Source: Heracleum sosnowskyi (Eukaryota; Streptophyta; Magnoliopsida; Apiales; Apiaceae). Taken from it: a DNA stretch of 64,000 bases. The notes under the pieces are model-generated. The model saw only the letters and a list, made by a program, of their open reading frames with translations. It ran no database searches and was not told the origin of the DNA. The stretch spans positions 87,229,910 to 87,293,909 of the forward strand of contig CM061237.1 of assembly GCA_030848705.1 (NCBI GenBank), given 5' to 3'. Position 1 is the stretch's first letter. Each line of letters opens with the position of its first letter. Positions 21,571-29,930 of this stretch are shown here, piece by piece. Made by a program: the position numbers and the translations under genes.

Positions 21571-23226
21571 TTAAGCTTTGTGATAGAACAGATTCATCTT
21601 CAAGAAATTGGATAATAAACTTTCTTCTTTTTCTTCAAGAATTTGAATCAGTCTTTCCTTAAGATTTCTGAGTTCTTCATCTTCCTCATTAATCTGGTAG
21701 ATAGCTGCTCTGAGATTCTGTATGGAGTTTCTCTGTAGACTGTGCTCTTCAAGCAAAAGATAAGCAATTTCCTTCCCATCAGGATTGAGAGAAAGATGAG
21801 TCATGCCAAAATTTACTTCTTTAACAGCAGTACCCCTTTGCATTTCCACATCCTGACCTCTTTGATTTAAGTACATGGGAGTATAATTACCATCGAAATT
21901 ACTGTTTTCATCCAGTCTTCTTCTTATAGTTGACAAAATCATGTCACTCCATTCTTTGTACACTTGGTTCTTCCATCTTAACAGATAGTGAACATATTTC
22001 AGTTCCTGTGTAGTTTTCATCAGCAGATCTTGAATAGATAGAATCTTCACACTACCATCTTTCATGAAGTACAGAAGCTTTTCTTTCTTTTCAAAACCAT
22101 CATGACAATCTATAACTATATCAACAGCTAATAAATTGTTCAGATTTTCAGAAGTTAAAGTACCTCCAATTTCTGTCAAGGAGTAAGGATCAACATATGA
22201 CATATTCAGATATTCACCATCTCTGTGTCCAATACCTCCTCTTGAATTACTTGACAATTGCTTCAGATTTGAAAACATCTTTAACCAAAGTGTTTTTGAT
22301 CTAGCCATATCAGACAAATCAACAACACTTGAAGCGCTTGTAATAATTCCACCAGACTGAAAATTGATAGGTGTATCACAACTTAATGTGCTAATATGTT
22401 TCCACTTCTTGTCCTTTTCCTTTTCAAAGACATAGCTTCTTTCCAGCGAAGATTCTTGTCTGCTTGAGTTCCTCCATTTTCTTCCATTTGAAAGTTTAAG
22501 CCTTTGTAGATAGAGATTGAAATCTTTATTTGTTCTTCTTGTAATATCTCTTCTTCTGGCTTCTTCTTCTTCATCTACTTCTTTGTTGTGACAATCAACA
22601 ACAGTAGATAAGATTATCAAATCAACCTCTTGCAGAATTTCAGATTCGTCAGGATCTTGAATATTGTCAGGATTAGAATCTTCAATTTGATTTGTATTGC
22701 TGAGAGTTGATTTTCTTGATTTTCTTCTCAATTCAGGTTCTTCTTCAACAATTCCATCATCACCAAAAGTAGATCTGTCAGGAACTACTAGAGTTTGAAT
22801 AGGTTCAGGAATTTCTTCAATTCTTAACCCTCTAGACCTTGTCTGTCTAGGTACTGTTTGAGTTGAAGAACCTCTTTTACTTCTTCTAGCACCTCTCCTA
22901 CCTCTGCTTCCTCTACCTCTAGCAGGAGCAGTATAGCTTTCCATTGTCTCTCTTTGTAGTCTCAAGAATTCTTCATGTGAGAGATCTGGATATTCTTCAC
23001 TTGCTGTAGAGAGTGCTTTTCTTGCATATAATTGTTGAACTCTTTTATCAGTGTGATATAGAGTAACAATTCTACCGTCTTTTGTAGAAAACTTCTGGAA
23101 TAAATTTGATGCATCTTCAGGATTATTAATAATCACATCTTCATCACCTTCAGGAATTGTAGCAAGAATTTGTCCATGACCAGGTGTCAGGATTTGATCT
23201 TCCGTCAGGATCTGAGATTGCACCAA
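21571..23226 (-). CDS. Extra gene of element F, C-terminal frame (conserved domain)
   Basis: Open frame of about 550 codons in a different phase from the upstream part. The correct phase can be read back to about 23315, so a one-base shift near 23300-23320 separates it from the 23232-25259 frame. After an Arg/Gly-rich basic patch (RGRGSRGRRGARRSKRG) and a polar region it carries the family's C-terminal domain. The matching blocks are LLYFMKDGSVKILS, ELKYVHYLLRWKN, VEMQRGTA, VNFG-THLSLN, LQRNSIQNLRAAIYQ and a Glu/Leu-rich end. The C-terminus differs from the YLRTVPDIEE end of B, C and E. Function unknown; conservation between two families argues for selection at the element level. Confidence 0.7.
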   Translation of the reverse strand: MVQSQILTEDQILTPGHGQILATIPEGDEDVIINNPEDASNLFQKFSTKDGRIVTLYHTDKRVQQLYARKALSTASEEYPDLSHEEFLRLQRETMESYTAPARGRGSRGRRGARRSKRGSSTQTVPRQTRSRGLRIEEIPEPIQTLVVPDRSTFGDDGIVEEEPELRRKSRKSTLSNTNQIEDSNPDNIQDPDESEILQEVDLIILSTVVDCHNKEVDEEEEARRRDITRRTNKDFNLYLQRLKLSNGRKWRNSSRQESSLERSYVFEKEKDKKWKHISTLSCDTPINFQSGGIITSASSVVDLSDMARSKTLWLKMFSNLKQLSSNSRGGIGHRDGEYLNMSYVDPYSLTEIGGTLTSENLNNLLAVDIVIDCHDGFEKKEKLLYFMKDGSVKILSIQDLLMKTTQELKYVHYLLRWKNQVYKEWSDMILSTIRRRLDENSNFDGNYTPMYLNQRGQDVEMQRGTAVKEVNFGMTHLSLNPDGKEIAYLLLEEHSLQRNSIQNLRAAIYQINEEDEELRNLKERLIQILEEKEESLLSNFLKMNLFYHKA

Positions 23227-23231
23227 TGTTC

Positions 23232-25259
23232 TTACTGTCTTAACTCCAGAATCAGAAACATGAGTTGACTGCGTTGTTTGACTTTGAGAAGTTTGGATTG
23301 TCTTGTCTTCATAACAACAGCATCAGAGGTTTCTCCTTGTATCGCTTTGTCACCACCATCATCTCCAGTATCATCATCATTATTTCTTAATACTAGATCA
23401 GGTGTACATTTTGTCTGAATAACCTTCTCCCCCTTTTTGACATCAGGATTTGACAATAATTGCAAAATTAAGGAAAGAGAGGCTTGAATTTCAGTTACCT
23501 TAGTATCCAAAGAATCAATTCTTTGATTGATTGAGGTTTGTTCTGAAACAACAGATTTCACTTGGGATTCCACTACCCTTAGTTGGAAAGTAGTAGGCAC
23601 CTTTGTAAAATTATTAAAGATATCAGTCCTCACTTTTTCAGTTGAACCCTTGATAGAATCAATCTCACTTTTCAGGCTTTTGGATAACAGAGTTGTAGCC
23701 TTCAGATGATTCTTCAAGTCTTGATTCTCTATAGACTTCACTGCATTATAGGCATGTTCAATAGCAGAAGAAAAACTGATAGATTCATCAGAATTGTGCC
23801 ATGAATTGTTCCATTCATTCTGTCTAAATGCCTCTGCAGGATCAAAGGAAGGAGTAGAAAAATCTTGTCTCTGATCTTTCCCAGTGGAAGCATTGCTAGC
23901 CATATATGTACTTGATGAACCAAAATTAGTTCCAAGACTAATTTTGAGTGCTGTAGCAAGCTGTTCCTTCTCTTTTCGATTCTCATCATCATCATCATCA
24001 CTATCATCAGAAGTATCATCAACAGTACCATGAGTAATATCAGGATCAGGAATAGCAATACCTTTCAGTTTATCCTGTGGTTCTGAGATAGGATGATCCA
24101 TTGGTCTTGAACGAAGTGGCTGTATCAAAATAGGTTCATTATCAGGAGCACCACTAGCGTCAGGATGAACATCGTCAGGATTTGATATGCGTGCATCAGT
24201 ATTTGCTACCAATGGTTCTTGTGGAGCTTGAGGTTCAGAAGCTTCTTCAACACTTTGAGTTAAAGGTTCTTGTGTGCTTCCCTCATTGACAATGTTCGCG
24301 ACCAATCTTTCAACAGAAGTTGTAGCTTTGCCTGCATCTTCACTTTGAGAAGATGGTTCTTGTGTAGCTGGAATGTTGATGTCTTCATTCTCCCTTTGAG
24401 AAAATGGTTCTTGTGTGACCATTCCACTAGCTAAGCCTTCACCCAAACTTTGATTGAGTGGTTCTTGTGTGGCAGGATCAACAGTAGCTGCTGAATTACT
24501 CTGAAATTCAGGTTCTTGTGGGCTTGATCCTTTCAGCTTCTTCTGTCTCTGATAGACTAACTCTTCTGCATTCCTCTTTTTCTTTGATGTAGGTGTAGGA
24601 CCAACCAAGGAAGCAGTTGTAGAAACCTTCTCCCAAGAAATTTCTCTAATCTGAGATGGAGAGGCTGGAGAGTCTGATAGAGAGACAACTTTTGTTGTTG
24701 CATCAGGAATACTAACATCAGGATTTGCTAGAGCATCAGGTGTAGATGACTCATCAGGATTTGATGTCTGAATATCAGTATCCTTCATTTGCACTGTCAA
24801 AGGAATATGATACCTGCTCTTTGATAATTTCCTTGTCTGTTGTGGTTTTGATAAAGGTACCACAGCTTTAGTAGCAGTATCAGCAACTTCCTTGTTCACA
24901 TTCATCACAGAGGATATAGGTAAGTCATCCTCTGAATCACTTTCATCAATCAACCTTAACTTCCTTTTCACAGGAACATTCTTAACAACCTTATCAGCTT
25001 TCTTCACCAGGACCCCTTGTACACCCCCTTGTATCTTCTTTTTAGTGAGTGGTGTAGAGGAAAAATCCTTTGAACCTGATTGCCTTCCAGACACATCAGT
25101 TCTAGCTGATTTCTTTGATTTTACAACTAAAGTCTTTTGAGAGACAGTAGAGGTGGTTGTTAACTGTTTAGACTGTTTAGGTTGCATGCTTGTGTCAGGA
25201 ACAAGGTGGGTTGGACCTTGCCCCATAGCATTAGAAAGTAGTCCATAACGAGTAGGCAT
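23232..25259 (-). CDS. Extra gene of element F, N-terminal and middle part
   Basis: The first ATG in the frame is at 25257-25259 (MPTRYGLLSNAMGQGP). The frame is open a further 30 codons upstream without an ATG. The N-terminal GLEFVPNNY...RKEWSFFFD domain of B, C and E is not recognisable; at most its last part (FFLHQKMP) is left. A basic Lys-rich stretch follows. Then come five TQEP-(L/F/S)-(N/S/T)Q(S/R)-like repeats (about 24230-24520) and an acidic DDTSDDSDDDDDENRKE tract. A coiled-coil-like segment and the DVKKGEKV-encoding purine run (23427-23438) come last. The frame ends at 23232, where the downstream frame takes over. Confidence 0.65.
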   Translation of the reverse strand: MPTRYGLLSNAMGQGPTHLVPDTSMQPKQSKQLTTTSTVSQKTLVVKSKKSARTDVSGRQSGSKDFSSTPLTKKKIQGGVQGVLVKKADKVVKNVPVKRKLRLIDESDSEDDLPISSVMNVNKEVADTATKAVVPLSKPQQTRKLSKSRYHIPLTVQMKDTDIQTSNPDESSTPDALANPDVSIPDATTKVVSLSDSPASPSQIREISWEKVSTTASLVGPTPTSKKKRNAEELVYQRQKKLKGSSPQEPEFQSNSAATVDPATQEPLNQSLGEGLASGMVTQEPFSQRENEDINIPATQEPSSQSEDAGKATTSVERLVANIVNEGSTQEPLTQSVEEASEPQAPQEPLVANTDARISNPDDVHPDASGAPDNEPILIQPLRSRPMDHPISEPQDKLKGIAIPDPDITHGTVDDTSDDSDDDDDENRKEKEQLATALKISLGTNFGSSSTYMASNASTGKDQRQDFSTPSFDPAEAFRQNEWNNSWHNSDESISFSSAIEHAYNAVKSIENQDLKNHLKATTLLSKSLKSEIDSIKGSTEKVRTDIFNNFTKVPTTFQLRVVESQVKSVVSEQTSINQRIDSLDTKVTEIQASLSLILQLLSNPDVKKGEKVIQTKCTPDLVLRNNDDDTGDDGGDKAIQGETSDAVVMKTRQSKLLKVKQRSQLMFLILELRQ

Positions 25260-25551
25260 TTTCTGATGTAAGAAAAACCTAACCTCATCAGGAATAAAAG
25301 CATTTCCGCACAAAATATTTTGCCATATCAGGATTGAAAAAAAAATATTCAATAAGATTAAAATAAAATTTTATTTAAGAAAACAAAATTTATTTTAACA
25401 ATCCTTAATAGCGTTTTGGTTTAAGAAAAATAACCAAATTAATGGTCATAGAATTAAAACACGCTTACCAGCAAACGAGGCAAAAATATTTATGGAAAAC
25501 CGAACCGTCTCATCGAGATTGTAGAAATGACCTGCACCCTTAATACACATT

Positions 25552-25564
25552 CTCTATAAAAGAG
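25552..25564 (+). promoter_or_regulatory. TATA-like box for the antisense ORF in F
   Basis: TCTCTATAAAAGA on the plus strand, about 95 bp before the ATG at 25656, with a CT/CA-rich leader between. This spacing is normal for a plant core promoter plus short 5' UTR. Inference from sequence only. Confidence 0.45.
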
Positions 25565-25655
25565 AACTGTTAAGCATAATCATCATATATCTATTAAAAC
25601 ACAAACCCTCTCCAGAGAAAAACTTACGAAAACCTTTCACCTTCTTTGTTTTTCA

Positions 25656-26039
25656 ATGGCTGCCAATCAACAACAAAACAACATACTTGATGCTGAGCTC
25701 GATATCATATGGCAAGAGATGGAAGAGGCTCTTGCTGACATTGAGCCACAACTAGTTCCTGACCCTCAGGAACATGAAGCGTTTATTAACGCAATGTTTG
25801 ATGTGGTTTGGCACAACTTCCTGCAAGCCAATCCGGACTGGAATCCGCTTGATAACCTCATCTATGAAGAGGATGAGGATGAGGATGAAGATGATGAAGA
25901 GCTCGTCCGAGAGCTTGAGAAAAGAAAGAAGAGAATCCGTGATTCTTGTATGTCATGCAAGTTGGAGGCACGGAAGCGTCCCGGTGGTCACGGTTACGAT
26001 CCGCCTTCAAGTGAATCAGCTCCTCTTCTTGTCTCTTAA
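25656..26039 (+). CDS. Antisense ORF inside element F, 127 codons, unknown product
   Basis: Starts ATGGCTGCCAATCAACAACA in a good plant start context (TCAATGGCTG) and ends TAA at 26037-26039. It is opposite to gag, pol and the extra gene of F. The product is strongly acidic in the middle (EEDEDEDEDDEE), preceded by two similar segments (DAELDIIWQEMEEAL and INAMFDVVWHNFLQ). A basic KRKKRIRDSCMSCK tail follows. Downstream, AATGAAAAC and TTTGTAAAG resemble plant polyadenylation context. Extra antisense ORFs are known in some plant LTR elements; I do not recognise this one. It may be a captured host fragment. None of B, C or E has an obvious equivalent. Confidence 0.5.
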   Translation: MAANQQQNNILDAELDIIWQEMEEALADIEPQLVPDPQEHEAFINAMFDVVWHNFLQANPDWNPLDNLIYEEDEDEDEDDEELVRELEKRKKRIRDSCMSCKLEARKRPGGHGYDPPSSESAPLLVS

Positions 26040-26576
26040 GGATGGAACAAGAGAAGCCCTAGATGGATCAAAGCCTGGTTATGATCCATCAGGAGTGTTC
26101 ATGATTATTTGCAGGGCACGTGTTCCTGAGTAGAAAAGTAGACTAGGAAAAGAATATGTAATTTCCATTTTCATTTGTAAAGAATCTTCAAGATTTAATG
26201 AAAACTATCAATTTGCTCAATTGTTCTTGTCCTTCTTACTTTTCCTGCACAATTTGTTAGTAACACTGCATTTGATACATAATATAACGAATAGTAATCG
26301 CTGACAAAAATATAATTATAATTGAAAATTAAGATTTAATAACTTAATCAAAGACTAAGTAATGATCTTATTTGTCAGAGTTTACCAGGAGTGTTGTTGA
26401 CAAATTGTCTTAGAACTTCTGGTTTTCATACCAGCTTCAATATCTGAGCATCAGGATTTGACCAGTTGACTTCCTGTCAGGATAACATCCTATCAGGATT
26501 TGATCAAAGAAAACATACCTTTCTGAATAACCATCAGGATTTGACAGTTATCAGGATTTCCTCTTTGTAGCTTTTC

Positions 26577-29500
26577 TCAGAAATTCTCAAAGTTCATCAT
26601 TCCAAGTTCATTCACCAATTTATTGAAAGTAGCTTCAGGTAGTGGCTTGGTGAATATATCAGCTAGTTGTTGATCAGTAGGAACAAAATGAAGTTCAATT
26701 GTTCCTTCCAGAACTTGTTCTCTTATGAAGTGATATCGAATACTGATGTGTTTAGTAAGAGAATGTTGAACTGGATTTCCTGTCATTGCAATAGCACTTT
26801 GGTTATCACAATAGATAGGGATTTTTGAGTATGACAGGCCATAATCTAACAACTGATTTCTCATCCACATTATCTGAGCACAACAACTTCCTGCAGCAAT
26901 GTACTCAGCTTCTGCAGTTGAAGTGGAAATGGATTTTTGCTTTTTACTGAACCATGAAACTAGTCTTCCACCCAAAAACTGACAGCTTCCTGAAGTACTT
27001 TTCCTGTCTATTTTGCATCCTGCAAAATCAGCATCTGAATAACCACACAACCCAAAATCTGATTCCCTTGCATACCAAAGGCCAAGTGAAGAAGTGCCTT
27101 TGAGATATCTGAAAATTCTTTTGACTGCAATCAGATGTGGTTCTCTAGGTTTTGCTTGAAATCTTGCACATAGACAGGTTGCAAACATGATATCTGGTCT
27201 ACTTGCAGTGAGATACAATAAAGAGCCAATCATTCCTCTGTAGTGAGTTACATCTACCTCAGCACCTTGATCAGGATCAAGTTTGGTAGTTGTAGCTATG
27301 GGAGTTGTAGCAGGAGAACTATCTTGCATGTTAAACCTTGTCAATAAATTCCTTGTATATTTAGACTGATTGATAAAAATCCCTTCATCAGTCTGTTTAA
27401 CTTGAAGACCAAGAAAGTAACTCATTTCTCCCATCATGCTCATTTGATATCTTGACTGCATAAGCTTGGAAAACTTTTCACACAGCTTATTGTTTGTTGA
27501 CCCAAAAATGATATCATCAACATAAATCTGAACTAACAGCAACTCCTTACCATGATTCAAATAAAATAGAGTTTTATCAATAGCACCTCTTTTGAATCCA
27601 CTTTCCAGTAAGAATTGAGCTAAGGTTTCATACCATGCTCTTGGAGCTTGCTTTAGTCCATAAAGTGCCTTATCCAGTCTGTAGACATGATCTGGATATT
27701 TAGGATCAATGAAACCAGGAGGTTGTTCAACATAAACTTCTTCCTCCAGTTCACCATTTAAGAAAGCACTTTTAACATCCATCTGGAAAACCTTGAATTT
27801 CTTATGTGCTGCATAAGCAAGAAATATCCTGATGGCTTCTAGTCTTGCAACAGGAGCAAAAGTTTCATCATAGTCAATTCCCTCTTGTTGGGAATACCCC
27901 TTTGCAACTAGTCTAGCTTTATTTCTGATAATGACTCCATCAGAATCAGTCTTGTTCTTGAAAATCCACTTTGTACCAACAATTGATCTATTCTTTGGTC
28001 TTGGTACCAGTTTCCAGACTTCATTCCTTTCAAATTCATTCAGTTCTTCTTGCATTGCAGTAACCCAATCAGCATCTTTAAGTGCATCTTCAACTTTCTT
28101 AGGCTCCTCCTTGGATAGAAAGTTATTGTATAGACATTCATTCTGAGTTGCACTTCTTGTTTGAACACCTGCATCAGGATCTCCAATTATCAAATCAGGA
28201 GTATGATCTTTTGTCCATTTCCTTGCTGGTGTCAAATTGTTTCTTGAAGTAGATGCTCCCCCTGGATTGGTGTTATCTTGATTGAAAGAATTTGATTGAT
28301 TTGAAGCTCTCCCTGAATTATTGCTATGCCCTCCTGATGTGTTATCAGGATCTTCACTTGAATCAGTATCTGAAGAATTCTGTCCTGATGATTGAGTTGA
28401 CTCTGAACTTGTAGTTGAATGCCGTTGCTCCCCCTCAACATTAGCACTACTAGTTGTATCACTGTTGTTTGCATCATCAGTATTAGCACCATCAGTACCT
28501 GGTGAGTCATCAGGATTTGGTGACCCATCAGTATCTGATGAATTGACAGGATCTGATTCAATTTCTTCAGGTTCCTTGGAAGCTTCATTTTCAAATAACA
28601 ATCTATCATGCGAGTCTTCAATGATTCCAGTTATCTTCTTATCATCAAAAGATACATGAATTGACTCCATGACAGTTCTTGTTCTCAAATTAAAAACTCT
28701 GAAGGCTCTTGATGTAGGATAACCTATGAATATTCCTTCATCAGCCTTTGTTTCAAATTTCCCTAGCTGTTCAGGATGAGTTCTGAGAACAAAACATTTA
28801 CAGCCAAACACATGCAAGTGCTTCAGACTTGGTTTCTTCTTCTTGAGTGACTGATAAGGAGTGACACCATGCCTGTTTATCAATGTGAGATTTTGTGTAT
28901 AGCATGCTGTGTTGACTGCTTCTGCCCAGAAATATGTAGGTAATTTAGCTTCTTCCAACATAGTTCTGCCAGCTTCAATAAGAGTTCTATTCTTCCTTTC
29001 TACTACTCCATTTTGCTGAGGTGTGCCAGGAGCAGAGAATTGTTGAATGATTCCTTTGTATTTGCAGAACTCTTCCATCTTTGAATTCTTAAATTCAGTA
29101 CCATTATCACTTCTCAGAATCTTGACTTTGTACTTTGTGGTTGTCTCAATCATCCTCACATGATCCAACAGAACTTCAGGAGTTTCATCTTTTCTATGCA
29201 GAAAATACACCCAGGTGAATCTAGAATATTCATCAACAATTACAAGAGTGTACCTTTTCTTACTGATGGACATGATGTTGACTGGACCAAACAGATCAAG
29301 ATGTAGCATGTGATATGGTTCTTCAATAGAGGATTCTGATTTACTCTGGAATGATGTCCTTCTTTGTTTTGCTTTTTGGCATGCATCACAGAGTCCATCA
29401 GGTGTATATAAGACATTAGGTAATCCTCTTACTAATTCTTTCTTAACCAACTCATTGATGTTGCTGAAGTTGAGATGAGAAAGCTTCTTGTGCCAATTCC

Positions 29501-29915
29501 AACTTTCATCTACTGAAGCTTTACTGATGAAACATGTAGGGGAGCCATCAGTATCTGAGAGAATGTTGGCTTCATATATGTTACCATGCATGTAGCCAGT
29601 TAGTGCTATCTTCCCTGTTGCTTTACTGACTACTTCACAATGTGTGGAATAGAAATTGACATGATAACCTCTGTCAGTGATTTGACTAATACTCAACAAG
29701 TTGTGTTTTAGTCCTTTCACTAGAGCTACTTTTTCAATGATGACATTTCCAATGATTATATTGCCATATCCCAAGGTTTGTCCAATGTTGCCATCTCCAT
29801 AAGACACAGTTGGGCCAGCTTTTTCCTCATATTCTGATAACAGGGCTTTGTTTCCAGTCATGTGCACAGAACATCCACTATCCATGACTAACACATTTTT
29901 CTTTTTACCCTGCAT
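26577..29915 (-). CDS. pol: pol polyprotein of element F (protease-integrase-RT-RNase H)
   Basis: 1,112 codons with no stop. Aspartic protease MDSGC near residue 11. GAG-pre-integrase HHCC zinc motif (WHKKLSHL...CDACQKAK) around 140-185. Integrase core with LDLFGPV, RSDNGTEF and NGVVERKNRTL (D, D, E all present). A low-complexity NPD/NTD-rich linker (about 430-560). RT from WVFKNKTD through YVDDIIFGST near 795. RNase H with SDADFAGCK, STAEAEY, CDNQSA and RYHFIREQV. pol is in the same frame as gag, separated by one TAG (29931-29933) and 14 bp containing ATGCAG. Stop-codon readthrough is thus possible, as described for SIRE1. Confidence 0.95.
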   Translation of the reverse strand: MQGKKKNVLVMDSGCSVHMTGNKALLSEYEEKAGPTVSYGDGNIGQTLGYGNIIIGNVIIEKVALVKGLKHNLLSISQITDRGYHVNFYSTHCEVVSKATGKIALTGYMHGNIYEANILSDTDGSPTCFISKASVDESWNWHKKLSHLNFSNINELVKKELVRGLPNVLYTPDGLCDACQKAKQRRTSFQSKSESSIEEPYHMLHLDLFGPVNIMSISKKRYTLVIVDEYSRFTWVYFLHRKDETPEVLLDHVRMIETTTKYKVKILRSDNGTEFKNSKMEEFCKYKGIIQQFSAPGTPQQNGVVERKNRTLIEAGRTMLEEAKLPTYFWAEAVNTACYTQNLTLINRHGVTPYQSLKKKKPSLKHLHVFGCKCFVLRTHPEQLGKFETKADEGIFIGYPTSRAFRVFNLRTRTVMESIHVSFDDKKITGIIEDSHDRLLFENEASKEPEEIESDPVNSSDTDGSPNPDDSPGTDGANTDDANNSDTTSSANVEGEQRHSTTSSESTQSSGQNSSDTDSSEDPDNTSGGHSNNSGRASNQSNSFNQDNTNPGGASTSRNNLTPARKWTKDHTPDLIIGDPDAGVQTRSATQNECLYNNFLSKEEPKKVEDALKDADWVTAMQEELNEFERNEVWKLVPRPKNRSIVGTKWIFKNKTDSDGVIIRNKARLVAKGYSQQEGIDYDETFAPVARLEAIRIFLAYAAHKKFKVFQMDVKSAFLNGELEEEVYVEQPPGFIDPKYPDHVYRLDKALYGLKQAPRAWYETLAQFLLESGFKRGAIDKTLFYLNHGKELLLVQIYVDDIIFGSTNNKLCEKFSKLMQSRYQMSMMGEMSYFLGLQVKQTDEGIFINQSKYTRNLLTRFNMQDSSPATTPIATTTKLDPDQGAEVDVTHYRGMIGSLLYLTASRPDIMFATCLCARFQAKPREPHLIAVKRIFRYLKGTSSLGLWYARESDFGLCGYSDADFAGCKIDRKSTSGSCQFLGGRLVSWFSKKQKSISTSTAEAEYIAAGSCCAQIMWMRNQLLDYGLSYSKIPIYCDNQSAIAMTGNPVQHSLTKHISIRYHFIREQVLEGTIELHFVPTDQQLADIFTKPLPEATFNKLVNELGMMNFENF

Positions 29916-29930
29916 CAGAATAGTAAAACA

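Larger units (their letters stand above)
25350..26576 (-). other. Spacer of element F between pol and the extra gene
   Basis: Not related by eye to the B/C/E spacer. It holds four ATCAGGATT-type motifs on the plus strand (26445-26570), the antisense ORF 25656-26039 with a TATA-like box, and an AT-rich stretch at 25320-25400. Confidence 0.6.
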
